From the NCBI GenBank assembly GCA_046152955.1, contig JBJXGA010000162.1:1-6241 (forward strand): 6,241 bases of DNA, written 5' to 3'. Below are positions 1 to 6,241 of this stretch, one piece after another (position 1 is the first letter of the stretch; every line of letters starts with the position of its first letter). The notes under the pieces were generated by a model. That model saw only the letters and a program-made list of their open reading frames with translations. It made no database searches and was not told where the DNA came from. Both the position numbers and the translations under genes were made by a program. The stretch is from SIAF01 sp046152955 (GTDB lineage: Bacteria; Planctomycetota; Planctomycetia; Planctomycetales; Planctomycetaceae).

Positions 1-3
1 CTT

Positions 4-7
4 GGAG
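4..7 (+). promoter_or_regulatory. Shine-Dalgarno sequence of the DUF1559 gene
   Basis: GGAG lies seven bases before the ATG at 15. This is standard spacing and supports that ATG as the start. No promoter can be judged because only 14 bases precede the gene. Confidence 0.7.
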
Positions 8-14
8 TTCTCCC

Positions 15-1043
15 ATGTCCTTTCCCCGTGCGGCTCGCCCGCGGGCTTCGGGTTTCACCCTGATTGAACTGCTGGTCGTCATCGCCATCATCGGCATCCT
101 CACGGCCCTCCTCCTTCCCGCGGTTCAGCAGGCCCGCGAAGCGGCGCGGCGGACCCAGTGCAAAAATAATCTGCGACAGATCGGCCTGGCGCTGCACAAC
201 TACATGGGACAGCATACGGCGCTCCCCCCTTCGGGCTGCATTTCGCTTTCGACCACCTCGCAACAGCCCTGGTCGGCGCAGGCCTATATCCTGCCGCACT
301 CCGACGGGGGAACCGTCTACTCCAAGATCAACTTCAGTTTTGGCTATCACCATGCGGTGAACACCAGCGTTTATCCTCCCAATGGCCCGGCCGCCACGCG
401 CGTTCCGCTGTTGCGCTGCCCCAGCGATCCCCACGACAAACCGCGCTTAAGCGCTTCGAATGTTCCCGAACATTATCCGCTCAATTATGCGCTAAACGTC
501 GGGCGCTACCTGATTTTCGATCCCACGACCGGCCGCGATGGAGGGGGCGCCTTCGCCCCCAACAGCCGTCTGAGCAGCAAGGACTTTCTGGATGGCATGA
601 GCAACACGATCGGGTTGGCGGAAGTTAAGGGGTTTACGCCGCGCGTTCACGATGCGACGGCTGTCCCGACCGAGCCGGCCAGCCTGGATCAGATTTCATC
701 CGGGTACACTGCCGGAGGGGCGTTTTCGCCCAGTTTTGGACACACCGAATGGGTTTGCGGGCGGGCGATTCATGGAGGATTCACGACGCTGTTCGGCCCG
801 AATCAGGTCATCCCCCACGTGGTCAGTGGCGTTTCCTACGACATCAACGTGTCAAGCAACCGCGAGGGAACGAACAACGCCGCCCCGACGTATGCCGTGA
901 TCATCTCCCGCAGCTACCACGACGGGATCGTGCAGGTGATGCTGATGGATGGCTCCGTCCGCCCCATCAGCAATCAAATTGACCTGCGGACCTGGCAGGC
1001 GCTGGGAACCCGCGCTGTCGGTGACATCCCCGGCGATTACTGA
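15..1043 (+). CDS. DUF1559 (SBP_bac_10) domain pseudopilin-like protein
   Basis: This is a complete 342-residue protein, a usual length for the family. The N-terminus is a class III (prepilin) signal: a short basic leader, then G13/F14, where a prepilin peptidase would cut and methylate. E18 sits at the conserved +5 position, and a hydrophobic helix runs to about residue 37. The next stretch (VQQAREAARR, then CKNNLRQIGLALHNY) is the typical start of the DUF1559 region. Further family signatures are RCPSDP near 135, DGMSNTIGLAEVK near 193-205, HTEWVCGR near 244-251 and the C-terminal H-X9-DG motif (H302, D312, G313). The protein is expected to be processed at the inner membrane by prepilin peptidase and to act as a pilin- or pseudopilin-like subunit. 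The family's real role is unknown, and planctomycetes carry many copies. The start is supported by GGAG at 4-7. No secretion or pilus assembly gene is visible nearby, so its partners cannot be named. Confidence 0.95.
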   Translation: MSFPRAARPRASGFTLIELLVVIAIIGILTALLLPAVQQAREAARRTQCKNNLRQIGLALHNYMGQHTALPPSGCISLSTTSQQPWSAQAYILPHSDGGTVYSKINFSFGYHHAVNTSVYPPNGPAATRVPLLRCPSDPHDKPRLSASNVPEHYPLNYALNVGRYLIFDPTTGRDGGGAFAPNSRLSSKDFLDGMSNTIGLAEVKGFTPRVHDATAVPTEPASLDQISSGYTAGGAFSPSFGHTEWVCGRAIHGGFTTLFGPNQVIPHVVSGVSYDINVSSNREGTNNAAPTYAVIISRSYHDGIVQVMLMDGSVRPISNQIDLRTWQALGTRAVGDIPGDY

Positions 1044-1055
1044 TCGCACGGCACG

Positions 1056-1083
1056 TTGACACCATTTCCGGGAGCATTAGAAT
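1056..1083 (+). promoter_or_regulatory. Candidate sigma70 promoter for the acetyltransferase gene
   Basis: TTGACA at 1056-1061 is a perfect -35 box. After 16 bases comes TAGAAT at 1078-1083, which matches TATAAT at five of six positions. Transcription would start near 1090, about 50 bases before the acetyltransferase ATG. This implies the acetyltransferase gene can be transcribed independently of the DUF1559 gene. The match is by eye, and planctomycete promoters are poorly characterised. Confidence 0.5.
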
Positions 1084-1104
1084 CGAACCGAGCGGGCCGA
1101 TTCT
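1079..1104. repeat. Perfect 7-bp inverted repeat over the -10 box (operator or weak terminator)
   Basis: AGAATCG (1079-1085) and CGATTCT (1098-1104) are exact reverse complements separated by 12 bases, with half-site centres 19 bp apart. The left arm overlaps the candidate -10 box, and the right arm falls just after the expected transcription start. This geometry would suit a dimeric repressor. Alternatively, the arms could form a hairpin followed by TTTCC, acting as a weak terminator 35 bases after the DUF1559 stop. The stem has only three G-C pairs and a large loop, which makes the terminator reading less convincing. Confidence 0.35.
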
Positions 1105-1140
1105 TTCCTGTTCCCACGTACGCTCCGGGTGATCGCTGGC

Positions 1141-1710
1141 ATGGGAGTCACCTATTACAAGCGGTTTCGGATGGAACTGGAGCTGGATCAGGCGGCTCTG
1201 GCGGAGCCGGTTCTGCCGGCTGGCTTTCAATTTCTCCCCTGGCAGCCCGCGCTGCTGCAGCGGCATGCCGCGGCCAAATATGAGAGTTTTCGCGATGAGG
1301 TCGACTCCGATCTATTTCCCTGCCTGGCACATCTTTCCGGTTGCCTGAATCTGATGAGCGACATCGTCCAGCGGGCGACGTTTGTCCCGCAGGCGACCTG
1401 GCTCATCGCCGCTCCCCCCGGCGGCCCACTCGAAGATTGCGGAACGATTCAGGGGGTTGTTGGCGGCGGCGGGTGGGGGGCGGTGCAGAACGTGGGGGTC
1501 GCCCCCGCTTTCCGCGGGCTGGGATTGGGACGGGCGCTGATTCTCCGGCTGTTGCACGGGTTTCGCGAAGCGCGTGTGCCGCGGGTCTATCTGGAAGTCA
1601 CCGCCCGCAACACCCCTGCCGTCGCGCTCTATCGGTCAGTGGGCTTTCGACTGGCGCGCACGACGTACAAAGCCGCCGAGCAGCCGACGCCGCAGTTCGC
1701 CGTGTTATGA
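1141..1710 (+). CDS. GNAT family N-acetyltransferase
   Basis: This is a 189-residue protein with a GNAT fold that should transfer an acetyl group from acetyl-CoA to an amine; the substrate cannot be told from sequence. The acetyl-CoA pyrophosphate-binding motif is RGLGLGR (residues 125-131), preceded by the beta-strand VQNVGVAP. The later core motif NTPAVALYRSVGF (157-169) is like that of RimI-type enzymes. The N-terminal 85 residues (an FPCL motif, then a GCLNLMSDI stretch) resemble, from memory, a planctomycete GNAT subgroup rather than RimI itself. The ATG at 1141 is preferred because it is preceded by GGGTG at 1127-1131 and gives a YYKRFRMEL start. A GTG at 1129 would add four residues, and an ATG at 1171 would remove ten. 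The protein has no signal peptide or membrane helix, so it is cytoplasmic. The gene lies 97 bases after the DUF1559 stop, probably with its own promoter, and converges on the large minus-strand gene. Confidence 0.88.
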   Translation: MGVTYYKRFRMELELDQAALAEPVLPAGFQFLPWQPALLQRHAAAKYESFRDEVDSDLFPCLAHLSGCLNLMSDIVQRATFVPQATWLIAAPPGGPLEDCGTIQGVVGGGGWGAVQNVGVAPAFRGLGLGRALILRLLHGFREARVPRVYLEVTARNTPAVALYRSVGFRLARTTYKAAEQPTPQFAVL

Positions 1711-1765
1711 GCGCAGCGCCAAGTCCGCTCCTCGGCGCACGACCTGCGCGGTGAGAAGCCGCCAA

Positions 1766-1793
1766 TTCCCCCGACCCTGGCGGGCCGGGGGGA
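1766..1793 (+). terminator. GC-rich hairpin between convergent genes
   Basis: TTCCCCCG (1766-1773) pairs with CGGGGGGA (1786-1793), including one T-G pair. After one A/C mismatch, CCC (1775-1777) pairs with GGG (1782-1784) around a TGGC loop. The hairpin lies 55 bases after the acetyltransferase stop and is followed by GCGCTTT, a poor but present T tract. On the minus strand it lies 12 bases past the stop of the large gene, followed by no clear T run. It probably ends transcription of the acetyltransferase gene and may block read-through from both sides. Confidence 0.5.
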
Positions 1794-1805
1794 GCGCTTT
1801 GTCGA

Positions 1806-4800
1806 TCAACGTGAGCCGATTTGCAGTCCGAGACCAGACTGCGCGAGGTGCAATTCACCCGAGCCAATTCGGCTGAAGAGCGAATCCAAAGCCGCCACGT
1901 TCAATTCCTCGTGGCGGACTCCGCCCGAACCAGAGCGCACCGGTGCGCCGGACGCCAGCCCGCTCCCTCCGAGTGAACCAACCCCCTCTTGTGGGGTGTT
2001 GATGGGTTGGAGTCGCGAAGAACGCTGTTCAATTCCGGGAACCACCACCACGGCGCCGGCTGTCAAAGCGGCCGTCTGAGGAGCCGTCCGATTGACGAAC
2101 GTCGTGAACGCCAGATTGGAGGTAGAGGGGCTGGAGAAACTTCCCGCTGCGGGAGCCACCGGGAGCGATTCAGGAACCGGGACACCCAAGGCCTGTCCCA
2201 TCACCGCCAGGTCGCTGGAACTGAGCGATCGCCGCACCTGTCCGGTGGCCAATTCGGGGTACATGACCGAGCCGGGATCCTGGCTATGCCCCAATCCCAG
2301 CGCATGTCCCAGTTCGTGCATGACCACGGTCTGGAAGTCGAATTGGCCCGGTTGAATGCCGGTCGAATCGACTCCCAGATACCAGTTCCAGTTGCTGATC
2401 AGCGTAACGTCGTCGCCGCTGGTGACTCCCAGGACTCCTTCCGCGACTCCACCGAGTGTGCTGGACGAGGCAAAATGAACATGGATGTCAGCGGACGCTG
2501 CCGCGGCACCGACGACCTGCGTCAGATGATACTGGAAGGGCTGCAATTGCGCGTTGAGCCGCGCGATGGCATCATCAATCCGGGCCAACTCGGGCGCCGA
2601 ACTGTCGAGTGAAGGCGCATTCACCGCCACCGTAAAGTCCCCTGTGCGGAGAGACTGCCCGGCGCTGACGACCTGAGTTGTGGAATTCACGACCGCCACG
2701 TTGGAGTTGGTCTCACCCGCCATCAGAGCGGTGGGATGAATCTCAACGAGCAGCGAATCTTCGTCGTCTTCCGGCGTGGTCTGGAACCCATTGTTCGGAG
2801 TCGAGTCGATATCGATCTGGTCCGCAGCGAACACTTGTGCCCGGTTCGTCGTTTCGACACAGGTATCGATGTTGACCGGAACCGGCAGCATGTAATCCTT
2901 AAGCTCCGCTTGGATGGAAGGCGATGACCGACTCTTGGCGTACCCGCTGGCGATCGTCGTACAGCCGGTTCCGCCGATGGCGTTGAAGGCGGCGCTCAAG
3001 TTGATGGCCGCTTCCCCAAATTGCCCTGCCAAAAGGGCTTGGCCACTGATCGGGTCAGTGAAGTTGGCGGTATTCACTTTGGCGATCACTATGGAATTGG
3101 AAAGGGTTTGTGGGCTCGTCCAATCCGAGCCAGTCCATGTCGCGATCCCGATGTCGATTGAGCCACTCGTTTTCAAATCGTAAGTGATGAGCAGATCCCC
3201 GACGGTTCGCGCCGTCGTCACTCCGTTGGGATCCTTGGCCGTCCCCTGATTGAGTTCGAAGTCGATGGTTGTGGCGCCGTTGGTCTCCAACCGGGTCCAG
3301 GCCAGGTAGATGTACGCACTGCCGTTGACCTGCTCGCTGCCAATGTACTGACCCATGATGTCGAGCTTCGGCTGGACCGACTGGATCTGGAGGTCGCCAG
3401 CCGAAGGAATATCTGCTTCCTTGACGCCCGTTCCAAAAATGTTGTCTTGCGTCGTGTTGAACGGGTCAGCCGCATAGACAACGTTCGCAAGATTGGCCCA
3501 GTCGGTTTTCCCGGCCGTGTTGACCGCCATATTGCCGTCATCCCCCTCGAATGTGCTCCCGATCGAACTGAGCAGCCCAGCACTCGGCGCCGGTGCCACG
3601 GCGATGGCACTGGGTTTCACGGTGATCTTGAGAGTCGTGGAGGCACCGCTGGTCAGGGTGCCTACCGTCCAGATCCCTGTTCCAGGAACAAACGTTCCCT
3701 GGGCGGCGACATGGGAAACGTAGATCAAACCGGCCGGCAACGCGTCCTTCACCTGAACGCCCGTTGCCGTGGACAGTCCCGCGGCATTGGAGACCTTGAG
3801 CGTGAACGTGAAATTGGTGTTGTCGTTGACCTCGATAACGTCTTCGCCGGCATCCTGATTGCCGTTGTTGTTCGAGTCCACAAACTTCTGGAGCGACAGG
3901 TCGATCGGTCGGAACCCGGCGTCGATCGTCGTATTGTCCACTCCCGAGGCGAGTGCAAACGTGTCGCTCTTGCCGGTGGCGTCGGCATTGCTGTCGTTGC
4001 TCGTCGTGCTTCCCGCAGCGAACTGCGTCGTGAACACCTGCCCGGAAGGAGCGGCGAAGACGACATAGTAGTTCCCCGGATTGATGTCGGTGAACGTATA
4101 CAGTCCATTGGCGCCGGTCACCGTGGAACTCCCCACCTGCACGTTGGCGCTGGTGAAGAGGGTGACGGTGACGCCGGAGATTCCCGCTTCTCCCGCATCC
4201 TGAATGCCGTCGTTGTCGGTGTCCCGCCAGACGTAGTTCCCAATGCTGGCCGAGGGGGTCAGGCTGGCGGTCGCATTATCGTCTTCCGTGTTAACTCCAG
4301 GCGCGTTGCCGGGGGTCGAATCGATATCGGGCTGGTCGGCCGACTGCACCTGCGCCAGATTCGACTTCGTTCCACCGCTGGTGACTGTGGCGACAATATT
4401 GATCGCCTGGCTCGCCCCAGGCGCCAAGGTACCGACGGTCCAGATTCCAGTTCCGGGAACATAGGCGCCGCCACTGTTGTCCGAAACATAGGTCAAACCT
4501 GCGGGCAGAATGTCCTTCACCGTCACGCCGGTGGCAGTGCTGAAACCAGTGGCATTGCTGACCGTCACGGTGAATGTCACATTGCTTCCCACTGGGGGAG
4601 TCAGATCCGACAGTGGAATTGCCTTCGTGAGTGACAGGTCGATCGGCCGGACACCGGCATCAATCGTCGTAATGCTGCCCCCCGAGGCGACCGCGAACGT
4701 GTCGCTCTTGCCGGTCGCATCGGCGTTGCTGTCGGTAGCCGCATTCCCCCCTTGAAACGCCGTCGTGAACACCTGCCCCAACGGAGCGGTGAAGACCACA

Positions 4801-6241
4801 TAGTAGTTCCCCGGATCGGTGTCCGAGAACGTATACAGTCCATTGGCGTCCGTCACGGTGGCGCTGCCGACTTGCACGTTGGCGCTGGTGAACAGGGTGA
4901 CGGTAACGCCGGAGATTCCCGATTCTCCCGCATCCTGGATGCCGTCGTTGTCGGTGTCGCGCCAGACGTAATCGCCGATGCTCGCCGAGGTGGTCAGGCT
5001 GGCGGTCGCATCATCGTCCTCTTGAACCCCAGGAGCATTGGCGGGGGTCGAATCGACGTCCGGCTGATTCGCCGCCTGAACCTGTGCCAGGTTGTCCTTG
5101 GTGCCCCCGGTGGAGACCGTGGCCACAATGTTCAACGTGGCGCTGGCGCCTGGCGCCAGAGTTCCCACTGTCCAGATCCCCGTGCCGCTGTTGTAGCCTG
5201 CACCGGCATCGCTGGAGACGAACGTCAGTCCCGACGGCAGGGCATCCTTGACGGTCACCCCGGTCGCCGTGCTGAACCCATTGGCGTTGCTCACCGTCAC
5301 CGTAAACGTCACGTTGCTCCCCACCGTGGGGGTCGAATCGCTCACCGTTTTCGTCAACGACAGATCCACCGGCCGGAACCCCGCATCAATCGTCGTATTG
5401 TCGGCCCCCGAAGCGAGCGCGAACGTGTCGCTCTTGCCAGCCGCATCGGCGTTGCTGTCGGTAGCCGCATTCCCCCCTTGAAACGCCGTCGTGAACACCT
5501 GCCCCAACGGAGCGGTGAAGACCACATAGTAGTTCCCCGGATTGATGTCCGAGAACGTATACTGTCCATTGGCGTCCGTCACGGTAGCGCTGCCGACTTG
5601 AACGTTGGCGCTGGTGAACAGGGTGACGGTGACGCCGGAGATTCCTGCTTCTCCCAAGTCCTGGATGCCGTCGTTGTCGGTGTCGCGCCAGACGTAATCG
5701 CCGATGCTCGCCGAGGGGGTCAGGCTGGCGGTCGCGTCGTCGTCTTCATGAACGCCGGGTGCGTTGCCGGGAGTCGAATCGACGTCCGGCTGATTCGCCG
5801 CCTGAACCTGTGCCAGGTTGTCCTTGGTCTCCCCGGTGGAGACCGTCGCTACAATGTTCAACGTGGCGCTGGCGCCGGGCGCCAGAGTTCCGACTGTCCA
5901 GAGCCCAGTGCCGCTGTCGAAGGCTCCTCCCGCGTCGTCAGAGACGTAGGTCAGTCCGGCCGGCAGAACATCACTGACGGTCACGCCGGTCGCCGTGCTG
6001 AACCCATTGGCGTTGCTCACCGTGACGGTGAACGTCACGTTACTTCCCACCGTGGGGGTCGAGTCGCTCACCGTTTTCGTCAACGACAGATCCACCGGCC
6101 GGAAGCCCGCATCAATCGTCGTATTGTCGACCCCTGAGGCGAGCGCAAACGTGTTACTCTGGCCGGTCGCGTCGGCGTTGCTGTCGGTGCTCGTCGTGCT
6201 TCCCGCGGCAAACTGCGTCGTGAACACCTGCCCCAACGGAG
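1806..6241 (-). CDS. Large modular extracellular protein: DUF11 and SdrD B-like repeats with C-terminal matrixin-like metalloprotease (5' end outside window)
   Basis: At least 1477 codons are open from the right edge to a TGA at 1806-1808. Residue 1 is taken as the TTG codon at 6236-6234, which is an internal leucine of a repeat (PLGQVF) and not a start. The order is: tail of an SdrD B-like module (1-47); DUF11/SdrD B-like pairs (48-289, 290-531, 532-777); a fourth DUF11 domain (778-876 and 1127-1166) split by an inserted domain (877-1126); a matrixin-like zinc protease (1198-1347); and a low-complexity tail to 1476. Each B-like domain opens with SIGDYVWRD or SIGNYVWRD and a DxDNDGxQDxGE calcium-binding loop. 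The only cysteines are C1092 and C1126. The composition (rich in T, S, G, A, D, N; few K or C) fits a secreted or surface protein. No LPXTG, PEP-CTERM, dockerin or membrane anchor is seen at the C-terminus. Function is inferred to be adhesion or matrix structure with a protease part; the substrate is unknown. The signal peptide must lie outside the window. Confidence 0.93.
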   Translation of the reverse strand, partial: PLGQVFTTQFAAGSTTSTDSNADATGQSNTFALASGVDNTTIDAGFRPVDLSLTKTVSDSTPTVGSNVTFTVTVSNANGFSTATGVTVSDVLPAGLTYVSDDAGGAFDSGTGLWTVGTLAPGASATLNIVATVSTGETKDNLAQVQAANQPDVDSTPGNAPGVHEDDDATASLTPSASIGDYVWRDTDNDGIQDLGEAGISGVTVTLFTSANVQVGSATVTDANGQYTFSDINPGNYYVVFTAPLGQVFTTAFQGGNAATDSNADAAGKSDTFALASGADNTTIDAGFRPVDLSLTKTVSDSTPTVGSNVTFTVTVSNANGFSTATGVTVKDALPSGLTFVSSDAGAGYNSGTGIWTVGTLAPGASATLNIVATVSTGGTKDNLAQVQAANQPDVDSTPANAPGVQEDDDATASLTTSASIGDYVWRDTDNDGIQDAGESGISGVTVTLFTSANVQVGSATVTDANGLYTFSDTDPGNYYVVFTAPLGQVFTTAFQGGNAATDSNADATGKSDTFAVASGGSITTIDAGVRPIDLSLTKAIPLSDLTPPVGSNVTFTVTVSNATGFSTATGVTVKDILPAGLTYVSDNSGGAYVPGTGIWTVGTLAPGASQAINIVATVTSGGTKSNLAQVQSADQPDIDSTPGNAPGVNTEDDNATASLTPSASIGNYVWRDTDNDGIQDAGEAGISGVTVTLFTSANVQVGSSTVTGANGLYTFTDINPGNYYVVFAAPSGQVFTTQFAAGSTTSNDSNADATGKSDTFALASGVDNTTIDAGFRPIDLSLQKFVDSNNNGNQDAGEDVIEVNDNTNFTFTLKVSNAAGLSTATGVQVKDALPAGLIYVSHVAAQGTFVPGTGIWTVGTLTSGASTTLKITVKPSAIAVAPAPSAGLLSSIGSTFEGDDGNMAVNTAGKTDWANLANVVYAADPFNTTQDNIFGTGVKEADIPSAGDLQIQSVQPKLDIMGQYIGSEQVNGSAYIYLAWTRLETNGATTIDFELNQGTAKDPNGVTTARTVGDLLITYDLKTSGSIDIGIATWTGSDWTSPQTLSNSIVIAKVNTANFTDPISGQALLAGQFGEAAINLSAAFNAIGGTGCTTIASGYAKSRSSPSIQAELKDYMLPVPVNIDTCVETTNRAQVFAADQIDIDSTPNNGFQTTPEDDEDSLLVEIHPTALMAGETNSNVAVVNSTTQVVSAGQSLRTGDFTVAVNAPSLDSSAPELARIDDAIARLNAQLQPFQYHLTQVVGAAAASADIHVHFASSSTLGGVAEGVLGVTSGDDVTLISNWNWYLGVDSTGIQPGQFDFQTVVMHELGHALGLGHSQDPGSVMYPELATGQVRRSLSSSDLAVMGQALGVPVPESLPVAPAAGSFSSPSTSNLAFTTFVNRTAPQTAALTAGAVVVVPGIEQRSSRLQPINTPQEGVGSLGGSGLASGAPVRSGSGGVRHEELNVAALDSLFSRIGSGELHLAQSGLGLQIGSR
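2202..2645 (-). other. Matrixin-like metzincin protease domain
   Basis: Residues 1198-1347. The zinc site HELGHALGLGH has ligands H1307, H1311 and H1317 and general base E1308, followed by S1318. The Met-turn SVMYP contains M1325. Upstream, a helix (ARIDDAIARLNAQL), an edge strand (ADIHVHF) and TLISNWNWY fit the matrixin fold. All catalytic features are intact, so an active secreted peptidase is expected. Similar domains, as I recall them, occur in other planctomycete surface proteins, some with the third histidine lost; here it is kept. Confidence 0.85.
2859..3608 (-). other. Inserted domain of about 250 residues inside the fourth DUF11 domain
   Basis: Residues 877-1126 lie between the DUF11 strand TTLKITVKPS and the later DUF11 strand TTNRAQVFAADQ, which in units 1-3 are almost adjacent. 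Visible landmarks are STFEGDDGN near the start, TDWANLANVVYAADP, YIYLAWTRLE, TIDFELNQG, GDLLITYDL, FGEAAINLSAAF and AKSRSSPSIQAELKDY, ending at C1126. The two cysteines C1092 and C1126 are the only ones in the visible protein and probably form a disulfide. From memory, the pattern resembles a beta-rich domain found at the N-terminus of many actinobacterial surface proteins with prealbumin-like repeats. I cannot name a family with certainty, and its function is unknown. Confidence 0.65.
3906..4643 (-). repeat. Tandem unit 3: DUF11 plus SdrD B-like domain (738 bp)
   Basis: Residues 532-777. It is four codons longer than units 1 and 2: two near AIPLSDLTPPVG at the DUF11 start, one in the linker NTEDDNATASL, and one in FAAGSTTSNDSNADA at the end of the B-like part. 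It is more diverged in DNA than the other two, which fits an older copy at the edge of the array. Confidence 0.88.
4644..5369 (-). repeat. Tandem unit 2: DUF11 plus SdrD B-like domain (726 bp)
   Basis: Residues 290-531. It is the same length as unit 1 and close to it in DNA; for example, bases 5442-5542 of unit 1 equal 4716-4816 of this unit over 101 bp without a difference. Local protein differences include KDALPSGLTFVSSD in place of SDVLPAGLTYVSDD, and SDTDPGN in place of SDINPGN. Confidence 0.9.
5370..6095 (-). repeat. Tandem unit 1: DUF11 plus SdrD B-like domain (726 bp)
   Basis: Residues 48-289. The DUF11 part runs from VDLSLTK through VTFTVTVSN and GLTYVSD to the acidic linker HEDDDATASL. 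The B-like part starts at SIGDYVWRD (177), has the calcium loop DTDNDGIQDLGE and ends at TTIDAGFRP. Matching landmarks recur exactly 726 bp away in unit 2, so the reading frame is kept. Such pairs are known as Ig-like or prealbumin-like stalk modules in surface proteins. Confidence 0.9.

Noticed and set aside
1735..1749. Short hairpin GCGCA-CGACC-TGCGC in the convergent gap
   Set aside because: The stem is only five pairs with no T tract; it is expected by chance in GC-rich DNA, and the hairpin at 1766-1793 is far better.
1989..2612. A 207-codon plus-strand open frame across the metalloprotease region
   Set aside because: It overlaps the well-supported protease domain on the other strand and has no domain or start signal of its own.
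3447..4634. A 395-codon open frame on the plus strand
   Set aside because: It has the same cause: it lies antisense to unit 3, DUF11 copy four and the inserted domain, its composition is arginine-rich, and it shows no recognisable motif.
4752..6137. A 461-codon open frame on the plus strand with repeated arginine- and glycine-rich segments
   Set aside because: It is antisense to the DUF11/SdrD B-like array. The repeat unit is a multiple of three, so a frame open in one unit stays open in the next. The protein is arginine-rich with no known domain, while the minus frame has clear domains.
6234..6236. TTG as a start codon for the large minus-strand gene
   Set aside because: It falls inside a repeat where the other copies read PLGQVF or PSGQVF, and the frame stays open to the edge, so it is an internal leucine codon.
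3906..6241. Possible CRISPR-like or satellite repeat array
   Set aside because: The units are long, protein-coding, in frame and adjacent with no unique spacers, which is the pattern of a modular repeat protein.

Overview
The window looks like GC-rich DNA from the phylum Planctomycetota. The strongest clue is the first gene, a prepilin-like protein of the DUF1559 (SBP_bac_10) family with an H-X9-DG motif, a family expanded to many paralogues in planctomycetes. The acetyltransferase and the repeat-rich extracellular protein with a C-terminal metzincin domain also fit that group as far as I can recall. I do not name a genus.

Layout: positions 15-1043 (+) encode the complete DUF1559 pseudopilin-like protein, with a Shine-Dalgarno sequence just upstream. 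Positions 1044-1140 are a short gap holding a good sigma70-type promoter (TTGACA, 16 bases, TAGAAT) and a perfect 7-bp inverted repeat that overlaps its -10 box. Positions 1141-1710 (+) encode a GNAT-family N-acetyltransferase. Positions 1711-1805 separate convergent genes and hold a strong GC-rich hairpin. From 1806 to the right edge, on the minus strand, lies one very long reading frame of at least 1477 codons. Its 5' end, and so its signal peptide and true start, lie outside the window.

Read from N to C terminus, the large protein has the tail of one SdrD B-like module, then three tandem units of a DUF11 domain plus an SdrD B-like domain (726, 726 and 738 bp). A fourth DUF11 domain follows, split by an inserted domain of about 250 residues. 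After that come a matrixin-like metalloprotease domain with an intact HExxHxxGxxH zinc site and Met-turn, and a low-complexity tail. It is most likely a secreted or surface-attached modular protein with calcium-binding repeats and a protease at its C-terminal end.

The three genes show no evident functional link, and I see no mobile element, CRISPR array, tRNA or rRNA. The points most worth a second look are the inserted domain that splits DUF11 number four, the higher-order pattern and long exact repeats in the tandem array, and the promoter with its possible operator in front of the acetyltransferase gene.
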